Source: an uncultured Pelagibacteraceae bacterium
GTDB taxonomy: Bacteria; Pseudomonadota; Alphaproteobacteria; Pelagibacterales; Pelagibacteraceae
Assembly (NCBI GenBank): GCA_902578175.1
Contig: CACHBY010000009.1
Span: 1-25,981 of the forward strand
Reading direction: 5' to 3'
Length of the DNA: 25,981 nt
Shown here: positions 16,934-24,855 of the stretch, in pieces
Position numbering within the stretch: the first letter of the stretch is position 1
How the letters are laid out: every line of letters begins with the position of its first letter
Notes under the pieces: model-generated
What the model saw: the letters and a program-made list of their open reading frames with translations, nothing else
What the model was told of the DNA's origin: nothing
Database searches by the model: none
Made by a program: the position numbers and the translations under genes

Positions 16934-17221
16934 ATGAGCATCGATCTTAAAACCATAAAGCATATATCTAAATTATCAAGAATTTCGGTAGATGAGGAAA
17001 AAGCTGAAAAACTCGCTAGTGATTTAAATTCAATTTTTGATTTCATTGAGAAGCTAAATGAACTTAAAACTGAAAATGTTGAACCACTCACATCTGTGGC
17101 TGAAACAACTTTAAAATTAAGGCCTGATGAAGTTAAAAGTAAAAATTTAAGAGAACAAATAATAAAAAATTCTCCTAAGGAGAATGAAGATTATTTTGTT
17201 GTACCAAAAGTTATAGAATAA
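16934..17221 (+). CDS. gatC: Asp-tRNA(Asn)/Glu-tRNA(Gln) amidotransferase subunit C
   Basis: GatC is the small clamp subunit that holds GatA and GatB together. From the ATG at 16934 it has 95 residues, the normal length. It starts MSIDLKTIKHISKLSRI, the helical region typical of GatC, with LNSIFDFIEKLNEL in the middle and the C-terminal REQIIKNSPKENEDYFVVPKVIE, which is the family's conserved tail. A GTG ten codons upstream (16904) lies inside the promoter-like palindrome and is rejected as the start. Its stop shares one base with the gatA ATG. The complex amidates mischarged tRNAs, which implies that Gln-tRNA and/or Asn-tRNA are made indirectly. Confidence 0.94.
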   Translation: MSIDLKTIKHISKLSRISVDEEKAEKLASDLNSIFDFIEKLNELKTENVEPLTSVAETTLKLRPDEVKSKNLREQIIKNSPKENEDYFVVPKVIE

Positions 17222-18678
17222 TGTCTGATATAACGAAGCAATCACTTTCTGAATTAATTAATAATATTAAAGAAAAAAAACTTTCTTCATTAGAAGTTAC
17301 CAAAGCTTTTGTCGATAGGTCGGAAAAATCAAAAGAATTAAATACTTATATTACTGAAGATTTTAGCAATGCTTTAGATAAAGCTGAAAAATTTGACGAC
17401 AAACCAAATTTAGATTTAAAATTACCAGGAATTCCAATGGCTGTAAAAGATTTATTTTGTACAGCTAATGTAAGAACAACAGCTGGTAGTAAAATATTAA
17501 ATAATTTTACACCTACTTATGAGTCGACTGTTACTCAGAATATTTGGAATGAAGGAGCAATTCTTATTGGTAAATTAAATTGTGATGAATTTGCAATGGG
17601 ATCCTCAAATGAAACAAGTTTTTTTGGTAATGTTCAAAACCCGATTGATAAAAATTTAGTTCCAGGTGGTTCATCTGGCGGCTCATCTTCTGCTTTAGCA
17701 GCTCAATTAACACCAATTACAATTGGAACAGATACAGGTGGTTCTATTAGACAACCAGCATCATTTACAGGTACAGTAGGTTTAAAACCAACTTATGGTA
17801 GTTGTTCTAGATATGGTATAGTTGCATTTGCATCTTCTCTTGATCAAGCTGGTCCAATGGCTCAAAATGTTAAAGACTGTGCTTTGTTACAAGAGGTAAT
17901 TAGTTCATACGATCAAAAGGACTCAACTTCTATTGATTTTAAAAGAAACCAATACAGCAAAGAATTAACTAAAGACATTAAAGAAAAAAAAATAGGTATA
18001 CCAAAAGAATATAGAGTTGATGGAATGCCGAAAGAAATTGATGATCTTTGGCAGAAAGGTGTTGAGTACGTTAAAGATTGTGGGGCAGAAATAATTGATA
18101 TTTCTCTTCCACACACAAATTATGCTTTACCAACTTACTATATAGTTGCACCAGCTGAAGCATCCTCTAATCTTGCAAGATATGATGGTGTCAAATATGG
18201 CTTTAGAGCTGATGGAGAAAACCTTATTGATATGTATGAAAAAACTAGATCAGAGGGATTTGGAGCCGAAGTTCAAAGAAGAATAATGATAGGAACATAC
18301 GTTTTATCTTCAGGTTATTACGATGCATATTATTTGAAAGCTCAAAAAGTTAGAAAACTTATTAAAAATGATTTTGATGAAGCGTACAAAAAAGTAGATG
18401 CAATATTAACTCCATCAACGCCAAGTTCAGCTTTTAAAATTGGTGAAAAAACAAATGATCCAGTTTCAATGTACTTAAATGACATTTTTACTGTACCAGT
18501 AAATTTAGCAGGTTTACCTGGTATTTCTATACCGGCTGGTCATGATAGCAAGGGTTATCCTTTAGGTTTGCAAATTATTGGAAAAGCATTTGACGAACAA
18601 AATATCCTAAACATTGCTTATGCAATGGAAGAAAAAATTAATTTTAAAAATAAAATTACAGATTGGTGGATTAAGTGA
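17221..18678 (+). CDS. gatA: Asp-tRNA(Asn)/Glu-tRNA(Gln) amidotransferase subunit A
   Basis: GatA is the amidase subunit; it releases ammonia from glutamine for GatB. The 485-residue protein has the amidase-signature catalytic triad in its usual context. This is the lysine K76 in [10 protein letters not shown]151 in [14 protein letters not shown], and S175 in [14 protein letters not shown]. The C-terminal part has [12 protein letters not shown] and [11 protein letters not shown], typical of GatA. Length is normal. It overlaps gatC by one base and gatB by four, giving a tight three-gene translational unit. Confidence 0.97.
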   Translation: MSDITKQSLSELINNIKEKKLSSLEVTKAFVDRSEKSKELNTYITEDFSNALDKAEKFDDKPNLDLKLPGIPMAVKDLFCTANVRTTAGSKILNNFTPTYESTVTQNIWNEGAILIGKLNCDEFAMGSSNETSFFGNVQNPIDKNLVPGGSSGGSSSALAAQLTPITIGTDTGGSIRQPASFTGTVGLKPTYGSCSRYGIVAFASSLDQAGPMAQNVKDCALLQEVISSYDQKDSTSIDFKRNQYSKELTKDIKEKKIGIPKEYRVDGMPKEIDDLWQKGVEYVKDCGAEIIDISLPHTNYALPTYYIVAPAEASSNLARYDGVKYGFRADGENLIDMYEKTRSEGFGAEVQRRIMIGTYVLSSGYYDAYYLKAQKVRKLIKNDFDEAYKKVDAILTPSTPSSAFKIGEKTNDPVSMYLNDIFTVPVNLAGLPGISIPAGHDSKGYPLGLQIIGKAFDEQNILNIAYAMEEKINFKNKITDWWIK

Positions 18679-20138
18679 GTAAAGAAAAATCAGAATATTT
18701 AATTAATAGAAATGACAATCAATACGAAGTTGTCATAGGTTTAGAAGTTCACGCTCAAGTACTGTCTCAATCAAAGTTATTTTCTACGTCAGCTACTAAA
18801 TTTGGTGCTGAGCCAAACACACAGGTAAGTTTAGTAGATGCAGCGTTTCCTGGAATGCTTCCAGTTATTAACGAATTTTGTGTCAAGCAAGCAATTAAAA
18901 CTGGAATAGGGTTAAAAGCTAAAATTAACAAAAGATCAGTATTCGATAGAAAAAATTATTTTTATGCTGATTTACCTCAAGGATACCAAATCTCTCAATT
19001 TAAAGACCCGATAGTTGGTGAAGGTAAAGTAATTTTAGATATGCCAGACGGCCAAAAAGATATTGGTATTGAAAGATTACATTTAGAACAAGATGCAGGT
19101 AAAAGTATTCATGATTTAGATCCAAAAAACACTTTTGTTGATTTGAATAGGTCTGGAGTAGCTTTAATGGAAATTGTTAGCAAGCCAGATTTAAGATCAC
19201 CAGAGGAAGTTAATGCTTATATTAAGAAATTAAGATCAATAATGCGATATTTGGGAACTTGTGATGGCAACATGCAGGAAGGATCTTTGAGAGCAGATGT
19301 TAATGTTTCTGTAAGAAAAAAAGGAATAAAAGATTTTGGTACTAGATGTGAAATTAAAAATGTCAATTCTATTAAATTTATGCAAATGGCAATTGAATAC
19401 GAAGCAAATAGACAAGTTGATTTAATTGAAGATGGACACTCTGTTGATCAAGAAACAAGACTTTTTGATACTAAAAAAAATGAAACACGATCTATGAGGT
19501 CAAAAGAAGATGCTCATGATTATAGATATTTTCCAGATCCTGATTTATTACCATTAGAAGTTTCTGATGAATTTATCGATCAATTACAATCAGAAATACC
19601 GGAGTTACCCGATGAAAAGAAAAAAAGATTTATAGATCAATTTAAATTAACCCCATATGAAGCAAATATCATGGTTTCAGACATTGAAACTTCAAACTAT
19701 TTTGAAAATGTTGTCAAAAAATCTGATGTTAAACTAGCAACGAACTGGATTATAGGTGAATTATTTGCTGCACTTAATGAAAAAAACTTAGAAATAACCG
19801 ATAGTCCAATTAGTGCTGGTAATTTATCAAAATTAATTAATTTAATTAAAGATGGAACAATATCTGGAAAAATTGCAAAAACTGTTTTTGAACAAATGAT
19901 GGAAGGTGACAAGGATCCTAAAAAAATTGTTGAAGAAAAAGGATTAAAACAAGAAAGCGATCCAAAAGCTTTACAGGCTTTAATAGATAAAGTTATTGAT
20001 GACAATAGAGATAAAGCAAATGAATATAAATCTGGTAAAGTTAAATTATTTGGTTTCTTTGTTGGACAAGTAATGAAAGTTTCAGGCGGAAAAGCTAACC
20101 CTCAGTTAGTAAATGAGATTTTAAAGAAAAAACTTTAG
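18675..20138 (+). CDS. gatB: Asp-tRNA(Asn)/Glu-tRNA(Gln) amidotransferase subunit B
   Basis: GatB binds the mischarged tRNA, activates its side chain with ATP and performs the transamidation. The 487-residue protein has [21 protein letters not shown] at 18-38. It continues with [48 protein letters not shown] and [13 protein letters not shown], all characteristic. The C-terminal tRNA-binding tail ends with a region like [23 protein letters not shown]. It starts with GTG inside the gatA stop (4-base overlap). Length is normal. Confidence 0.97.
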   Translation: MSKEKSEYLINRNDNQYEVVIGLEVHAQVLSQSKLFSTSATKFGAEPNTQVSLVDAAFPGMLPVINEFCVKQAIKTGIGLKAKINKRSVFDRKNYFYADLPQGYQISQFKDPIVGEGKVILDMPDGQKDIGIERLHLEQDAGKSIHDLDPKNTFVDLNRSGVALMEIVSKPDLRSPEEVNAYIKKLRSIMRYLGTCDGNMQEGSLRADVNVSVRKKGIKDFGTRCEIKNVNSIKFMQMAIEYEANRQVDLIEDGHSVDQETRLFDTKKNETRSMRSKEDAHDYRYFPDPDLLPLEVSDEFIDQLQSEIPELPDEKKKRFIDQFKLTPYEANIMVSDIETSNYFENVVKKSDVKLATNWIIGELFAALNEKNLEITDSPISAGNLSKLINLIKDGTISGKIAKTVFEQMMEGDKDPKKIVEEKGLKQESDPKALQALIDKVIDDNRDKANEYKSGKVKLFGFFVGQVMKVSGGKANPQLVNEILKKKL

Positions 20139-20142
20139 GTAC

Positions 20143-20793
20143 ATGGGCTCAGACCTAAAAATTAGCTCCAAAATTCAAGATTACATTTTAAATAATGGAC
20201 TAGATCTTCATCCAGTTCAAAAAGAAATTATTTCTTATAATGAGTCTTTGGGAGATATTAAAAGGATGCAAATATCTATCTCACAATCTCAATTTTTACA
20301 CTTAATTGTAAAAACATCTAATGTTAAAAAAATACTAGAGATTGGAACTTTTACTGGCTTAAGTGCTTTATCTATGTCTCTTGCTTTGCCTGAAGATGGA
20401 AGCATTATTGCTTTAGACAAGAATCAAGAAACTAACGAAATTGCAATAAAATTTTTTGAAAAAGCAAAACAAAGTCATAAAATTCAAACAATAATTAAAC
20501 CTGCTTTAGAAAGTTTGAATGAAATAAAAGAAAATGATTTTGATTTAATTTTTATTGATGCTGATAAAAAAAATTATAAAGAATATTACGAAAAATCTTT
20601 AATTTTATTGAAGAAAAATGGCCTAATAATAATTGATAATGTTCTATGGTATGGTCAGGTTGTTGATGAAAATAATGATGATAAAATTACTTTAAGTATT
20701 AAAGATTTTAATAATTTTGTTTCTAAAGATAAAAGAGTTGAAAAAATCATAGTCCCATTAGGTGATGGTATTACAGTTTGTAGAAAATTATAA
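20143..20793 (+). CDS. Class I SAM-dependent O-methyltransferase (CCoAOMT/COMT-like; possible TrmR-type tRNA methyltransferase)
   Basis: The 216-residue protein has the SAM loop LEIGTFTGLSALSM (65-78), the acidic SAM residue in IALDKN, and FIDADKKNY with D139. IIDNVLWYG with D165 and N166 supplies the Mg2+ ligands of catechol-type O-methyltransferases. PLGDGITVCRK closes the fold. This family includes caffeoyl-CoA and catechol methyltransferases and also TrmR (YrrM) of Bacillus subtilis, which methylates 5-hydroxyuridine in tRNA. The gene lies four bases after gatB, and its stop overlaps the trhO start by one base. Since TrhO makes 5-hydroxyuridine, a tRNA role is a reasonable inference, but residues such as RMQIS and SQSQFLHLIV resemble the small-molecule branch too. 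Confidence 0.88.
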   Translation: MGSDLKISSKIQDYILNNGLDLHPVQKEIISYNESLGDIKRMQISISQSQFLHLIVKTSNVKKILEIGTFTGLSALSMSLALPEDGSIIALDKNQETNEIAIKFFEKAKQSHKIQTIIKPALESLNEIKENDFDLIFIDADKKNYKEYYEKSLILLKKNGLIIIDNVLWYGQVVDENNDDKITLSIKDFNNFVSKDKRVEKIIVPLGDGITVCRKL

Positions 20794-21698
20794 TGTTTGA
20801 TGTTTTTGGATTTTATAAATTTATTAAAATTTCTTATCTAAAGAAAAATCAAAAATTGCTTCATGACCAATTATTAAATAAAAACATACGTGGAACAATT
20901 ATTATTTCTAATGAAGGGTTAAATGGAACAATTTCTGGAAAAAATAAAGATATTAAATTGATCAAAGACTATTTTCACAAATTATTTAAATTTGAAAAAT
21001 TTGATAGTAATAATATTTCAAAAAGCTCTTTTCAGCCGTTTCATAAACCAAAGGTAAAAATTAAAAAAGAAGTGGTTCCAATGAATTTAAGTTTAAAAAA
21101 TAGAATTAAAAAAAAAGATAGTCATGTTAATCCTCAAAAGTGGAACTCATTAATTAAAGAAAAAAAAACAGTTTTAATTGATGCGAGAAAACCTTTTGAA
21201 TATAAAGTTGGAACTTTTAAAGGTTCAATTAATCCAGATGTAGATAATTTTCGAGATTTTCCAAAATATCTAAAAAAATTAAAAAAAAATCAACCTATTG
21301 CTATGTTCTGCACTGGAGGTATTAGGTGTGAAAAAGCAACAGTCTTTTTGGAAAACAAAGGCTACAATAATGTCTACCAACTAAAGGGTGGTATTTTAAA
21401 CTATTTAAAAAAAACAGACCCAAAAAAAAGTTTATGGAAAGGTGAGTGCTTCGTATTTGATAACAGAATTAGTTTAAAGCATGGTTTGAAAGTAGGTTCT
21501 TACTCAATGTGTAGTGGTTGTAGAAAACCTATTTCTCTAAAAGATAAAAAATCAAAAAAATACGAAGAGGGAGTTTCTTGTCCAAATTGTCACGATAATT
21601 TAACAAATGATCAAAAATCTAGATTTAGAATGAGACAAAAACAAATTAATCTTGCCAAAAAAACTGGAAAAAGACATATCTTTCAAAAAGAATATTGA
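20793..21698 (+). CDS. trhO: tRNA uridine(34) hydroxylase, rhodanese-domain protein
   Basis: TrhO (YceA) hydroxylates the wobble uridine of certain tRNAs to 5-hydroxyuridine using molecular oxygen. The 301-residue protein has the N-terminal domain with RGTIIISNEGLNGTISG (33-49). The rhodanese domain follows, with DARKPFEYKVGTFKGSINP (130-148) and the active loop FCTGGIRCEKA (C173, C179). A C-terminal region has two cysteine pairs, CSGC (240-243) and CPNC (263-266), which may bind zinc. Length and motif order match the family. Its ATG overlaps the stop of the O-methyltransferase, which suggests the two act in one pathway. Confidence 0.93.
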   Translation: MFDVFGFYKFIKISYLKKNQKLLHDQLLNKNIRGTIIISNEGLNGTISGKNKDIKLIKDYFHKLFKFEKFDSNNISKSSFQPFHKPKVKIKKEVVPMNLSLKNRIKKKDSHVNPQKWNSLIKEKKTVLIDARKPFEYKVGTFKGSINPDVDNFRDFPKYLKKLKKNQPIAMFCTGGIRCEKATVFLENKGYNNVYQLKGGILNYLKKTDPKKSLWKGECFVFDNRISLKHGLKVGSYSMCSGCRKPISLKDKKSKKYEEGVSCPNCHDNLTNDQKSRFRMRQKQINLAKKTGKRHIFQKEY

Positions 21699-21718
21699 AA
21701 TATTTTTAGTTAAAAAAA

Positions 21719-23056
21719 ATGAATTTATTAAAAGATGAAGTTTCTCAACTTATAAAAAAACTTGCAATACCAGCAAGCGTCGGAACATTATTTCAAACAC
21801 TATACACTTTAGTTGATACTTTTTATGCTGGGAAAATTTCGCCTGAAGCTTTATCTGCTTTAAGTAAGTCCTTTCCAATCTACTTTCTAATTATTGCTAC
21901 GTCTATTGGTGTCACTGTTGCGGGCACTTCGTTAATTGGTAGTAGTATTGGGGAAAAAAATGAGAAAAATGTGTTGGGTTATTTTACTAATATCATTCTT
22001 TATTCAATAATAATTTCAATAATTGTATCGATAATTGGTTTTAGTTTCTCTGAAAAATTATTTCTAACAATGAATTCATCTAAAGAGGTTATTAATCTTG
22101 GCCTTGAATATACTAATGTAATATTTTATGGAACTATTCTTTTTATTCTAGTTGTTGCTTTAAATTCATTTCTTCATGCGGAGGGAGATACAGTTACATA
22201 TAGAAATGCTCTCATATTATCTTTTTTTTTAAACATTTTATTAAATCCAATATTTATATTTGGCTTCTTATTTATTCCAGCTTTTGGTGTTGCAGGCATA
22301 GGTTACGCAACTTTGATTGCACAATTTCTTTCTCTAATAATTGTTTTAATTAAATTGTTAAAAAATAAACGTATTAAAGAGATCGCTATTCAAAATTTTA
22401 AAATTAAACTTTTCTACATTAAAAATATTTTCTTCCAATCAATGCCAATTACAATAGCTATTCTTGGCTACTCAATTGCTGCAACAATCGTATTTACTTA
22501 TGTTGCATTTACAGGAGAATATGCTGTAGCTGGTTACGGAGCAGCAACAAGGATCGAGCAAGTTGTCTTACTGCCTATATTGGGGATCAATACAGCAATA
22601 ATATCAATTATTGCACAGAATATAGGTGCCAAATATTATCATAGAGTAAAACAATCTTATATTACATCTGTAAAATATGGTTTGATCATAATGTTAGCGT
22701 CTGGAGTTTTAGTATTTGCAACTGCTGATCTAATGCCAAAATTTTTCTCATCCAACAGTGAGGTTATTGAATATGGGTCTATGTACTTAAAAATTTCTGC
22801 ATTTATCTTGCCAGCTTACCCAATTTTTTTTCTATCAAATGGTTTTTTTATGGCTTTAAAAAAATCTGAGAAGGCAATGATTAACAATATATTGAGGAAC
22901 GTTTTGGTTCCATTTTTATCTTATTATATAGCACGTTCTATTGATGCAGATTTTAAAACTTTCTTTTATATTTGGGCAATATTGCAATGGCTAATATCAA
23001 TCTTATTATTCATTTATGTTAAATATTATATTAATAATAAATTAACTACTGGTTAA
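21719..23056 (+). CDS. MATE family efflux transporter
   Basis: The 445-residue protein is an inner-membrane protein with about twelve hydrophobic segments, arranged as the two six-helix halves of MATE exporters. Family features include the start IKKLAIPASVGTLFQTLYTLVDTFYAG and an equivalent second half with SMPITIAILGYSIAATIVFTYV. AVAGYGAATRIEQVVLLPILGI is typical of the NorM/DinF-like group. MATE proteins export organic cations and toxic compounds using H+ or Na+ gradients; the substrate here is unknown. It begins 20 bases after trhO and its stop shares one base with the start of the nuclease gene. Low specificity makes a symbol unwise. Confidence 0.92.
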   Translation: MNLLKDEVSQLIKKLAIPASVGTLFQTLYTLVDTFYAGKISPEALSALSKSFPIYFLIIATSIGVTVAGTSLIGSSIGEKNEKNVLGYFTNIILYSIIISIIVSIIGFSFSEKLFLTMNSSKEVINLGLEYTNVIFYGTILFILVVALNSFLHAEGDTVTYRNALILSFFLNILLNPIFIFGFLFIPAFGVAGIGYATLIAQFLSLIIVLIKLLKNKRIKEIAIQNFKIKLFYIKNIFFQSMPITIAILGYSIAATIVFTYVAFTGEYAVAGYGAATRIEQVVLLPILGINTAIISIIAQNIGAKYYHRVKQSYITSVKYGLIIMLASGVLVFATADLMPKFFSSNSEVIEYGSMYLKISAFILPAYPIFFLSNGFFMALKKSEKAMINNILRNVLVPFLSYYIARSIDADFKTFFYIWAILQWLISILLFIYVKYYINNKLTTG

Positions 23057-23586
23057 TGTTTTATACAAAGAAGAAATTGATAATTTTGATAATTATTTCA
23101 ACTATATTTTTTATACTTACATATAACGATGTAAGATCTGAAAATATAAATAAAATTTCAGGTTTTGCTAAAGTTGTTGATGGAGACACAATCAAGATCA
23201 ATTCAAAAAAAATTAGATTATACGGTATTGATGCACCTGAAAAAAAACAAAAATGTAAAAAAACTTATTTAACTATATCTTTTTTGTCTTTTACTAAAGA
23301 TTATATGTGTGGAGAAGTATCTACGCAGAAGTTAATTAAAAAGATTAATAAACAAAAATTAAATTGTAATATTTTGGATGTTGATAGGTACAATAGGTTA
23401 ATAGCTGAGTGTTTTAAAAGAAAAATTAATTTAAACTCTTGGATGGTTTCAAATGGTTATGCAGTAGCATATAGAAAGTATTCTAAAAAATATGTTTCTG
23501 ATGAAATTAATGCTAAAAATAATAAATTAGGTATTTGGCAAGGTAAATTTGATTATCCTTGGGAATTTAGAGCATTACAAAGATAA
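23056..23586 (+). CDS. Exported thermonuclease-family nuclease (SNase-like)
   Basis: The 176-residue protein has a basic start and a hydrophobic segment (about residues 7-23), which is a signal peptide or membrane anchor. A staphylococcal nuclease domain follows: AKVVDGDTIKI with D42 and D44, KIRLYGIDAPE with R54, D59 and E62, and DVDRYNRLIAEC with an arginine pair (R111, R114). It ends with WMVSNGYAVAYRKYSKKY and GIWQGKFDYPWEFR. These cover the Ca2+ and catalytic positions of the family. It should cut DNA or RNA outside the cytoplasm, perhaps for nutrient recovery. Four cysteines (C67, C85, C104, C119) could form disulfides. It is coupled to the MATE gene by a one-base overlap. Confidence 0.88.
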   Translation: MFYTKKKLIILIIISTIFFILTYNDVRSENINKISGFAKVVDGDTIKINSKKIRLYGIDAPEKKQKCKKTYLTISFLSFTKDYMCGEVSTQKLIKKINKQKLNCNILDVDRYNRLIAECFKRKINLNSWMVSNGYAVAYRKYSKKYVSDEINAKNNKLGIWQGKFDYPWEFRALQR

Positions 23587-23641
23587 TTATTTTAAATTTC
23601 ATTAAATTTGATAAAAAATACAGAAGCAATATTAGATATTG

Positions 23642-24295
23642 ATGAAATTCTTTTTTAAAAAAAAAAAAATTAAAAGTTATAAAGATCTTGGTTGTCAAGC
23701 TTCTGCTGATGAAAATTTTTCGAATTTAATCTTCATTATCGATATAATTAAAGAATTAGATTATTTTGTTTTTTTTGGTACGTTGCTAGGTTTTATTAGA
23801 GATGGTTATCTTATTGAAGATGATGATGATATTGATATTTATGTAAACAAGAAGCAAAAAGAAAAATTAATATCCTTACTCAAGAAAAATCATATTGATG
23901 TAGATTTAAACCTGAGTGTAAACAAAGGTGATTATTTTCTCCAAATCAAGAGAACAATTAATAATAAGCATACTATCTTTGATTTTTATTTTTTTGAGGA
24001 TGATATTGACGATTTATATATTGTAGAAAGATGGAATTTTGGTGCTTTAACACATGATCCATCTAAACATTTAAGAACACCTAAAATTTTTATATATCCA
24101 ATTCAAAAAATTAAAATTAGATCTTATGAAATTAATATTCCTGCAAATTCAAAATATGTTTGCGAATTTTTATATGGAAGAAATTGGACTAAAAAATTAA
24201 AAAAAGATCAAGAATACTCAATAGAGGTTATAGATGGAAAGCCTGTTATGTTCAAATTGAAAGAAAATTTATTTGGAAAAAAAAAATTTTTTTAG
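23642..24295 (+). CDS. LicD family protein (nucleotidyltransferase-fold phosphotransferase)
   Basis: From the ATG at 23642 (an adjacent in-frame TTG is rejected) the protein has 217 residues. It shows the LicD/fukutin core: FFGTLLGFIRDGYLIEDDDDIDIYV (about residues 44-68), where GTLLG and the acidic DxD run are the active site. A second region has TIFDFYFF, and FLYGRNW lies near the C-terminus. LicD proteins transfer phosphocholine or related groups to surface glycans or glycolipids; the acceptor here is unknown. Codons 6-9 are made of a run of thirteen A (23657-23669). It lies 55 bases after the nuclease gene and overlaps the end of soxG by four bases. It is Lys/Asp/Ile-rich. Confidence 0.85.
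   Translation: MKFFFKKKKIKSYKDLGCQASADENFSNLIFIIDIIKELDYFVFFGTLLGFIRDGYLIEDDDDIDIYVNKKQKEKLISLLKKNHIDVDLNLSVNKGDYFLQIKRTINNKHTIFDFYFFEDDIDDLYIVERWNFGALTHDPSKHLRTPKIFIYPIQKIKIRSYEINIPANSKYVCEFLYGRNWTKKLKKDQEYSIEVIDGKPVMFKLKENLFGKKKFF
24277..24293. terminator. A10-T7 tract at a convergent gene junction, possible weak bidirectional terminator
   Basis: Ten A followed by seven T lie at the last codons of the LicD gene, just where convergent soxG ends. RNA from either strand would end in a U-rich run preceded by A. There is no GC-rich stem, so this is at best a weak terminator; it may also be only a Lys-Phe coding run in an AT-rich genome. Confidence 0.2.
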
Positions 24296-24855
24296 AATCT
24301 TGATGTGCTATCTTCGATCCATTCCCAAAGATGTTTAGCAAATGATCTTCTGACAAATAAATTAACAAAATCTCTGTCTTTATTATGAATAATAACGTCT
24401 ATGTGATTTAGCAAAGTTTGTGCAGTCGACCCTTTTTTTTCACGAAATAAGTTAAAATTAAAAGGACATCCTGAAGAAAAAAGTTCATAAATTTTGTCAC
24501 CTTTTATCTCCAATTGAACAAATTGGTCAGTTACATCAGTTACAGCTCCTAATGATGTTTTTGAAATATTATTAAACAATACATCATTTAATTCATATTG
24601 ATTGGTTTCTATACTAACCTTTTCATTGGATACAATCATCCATTCATCTGGACTTAACCATATTGCAGTAAGTTTATCACTTGATGAAGATGTATTTGCT
24701 TCTGTTGGTAAAATCATATTTAAACTTTTACCTACATTTGTAAAAAAACTTCTTGTTTTACCCCTTAAATTTAATTTCATTATTGGTGCAATTTCTTTTA
24801 CAGAAACACCGTTATGATTAATTTCACCATTTGTTACTTGATTATAATTAAGCAT
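24292..24855 (-). CDS. soxG: Sarcosine oxidase gamma subunit
   Basis: SoxG is the smallest catalytic-complex subunit of heterotetrameric sarcosine oxidase (SoxBDAG), which demethylates sarcosine to glycine and passes the methyl carbon to tetrahydrofolate. The 187-residue protein has the fold of the GcvT-related gamma family, with LNLRGKTRSFFTNVGKSLNM, AIWLSPDEWMIVSNE, VTDVTDQFVQLEIKG and a C-terminal VRRSFAKHLWEWIED. The evidence is family resemblance plus location: its ATG lies inside the end of soxA (8-base overlap), the order known for sox operons. Its end overlaps the convergent LicD gene by four bases. Confidence 0.9.
   Translation of the reverse strand: MLNYNQVTNGEINHNGVSVKEIAPIMKLNLRGKTRSFFTNVGKSLNMILPTEANTSSSSDKLTAIWLSPDEWMIVSNEKVSIETNQYELNDVLFNNISKTSLGAVTDVTDQFVQLEIKGDKIYELFSSGCPFNFNLFREKKGSTAQTLLNHIDVIIHNKDRDFVNLFVRRSFAKHLWEWIEDSTSRF

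Noticed and set aside
19697..20005. Open frame antisense to the gatB C-terminal domain
   Set aside because: Shadow of gatB; composition and position show no independent coding evidence.
23639..23641. TTG start one codon before the LicD ATG
   Set aside because: The adjacent ATG at 23642 is the simpler start; the difference is one residue.
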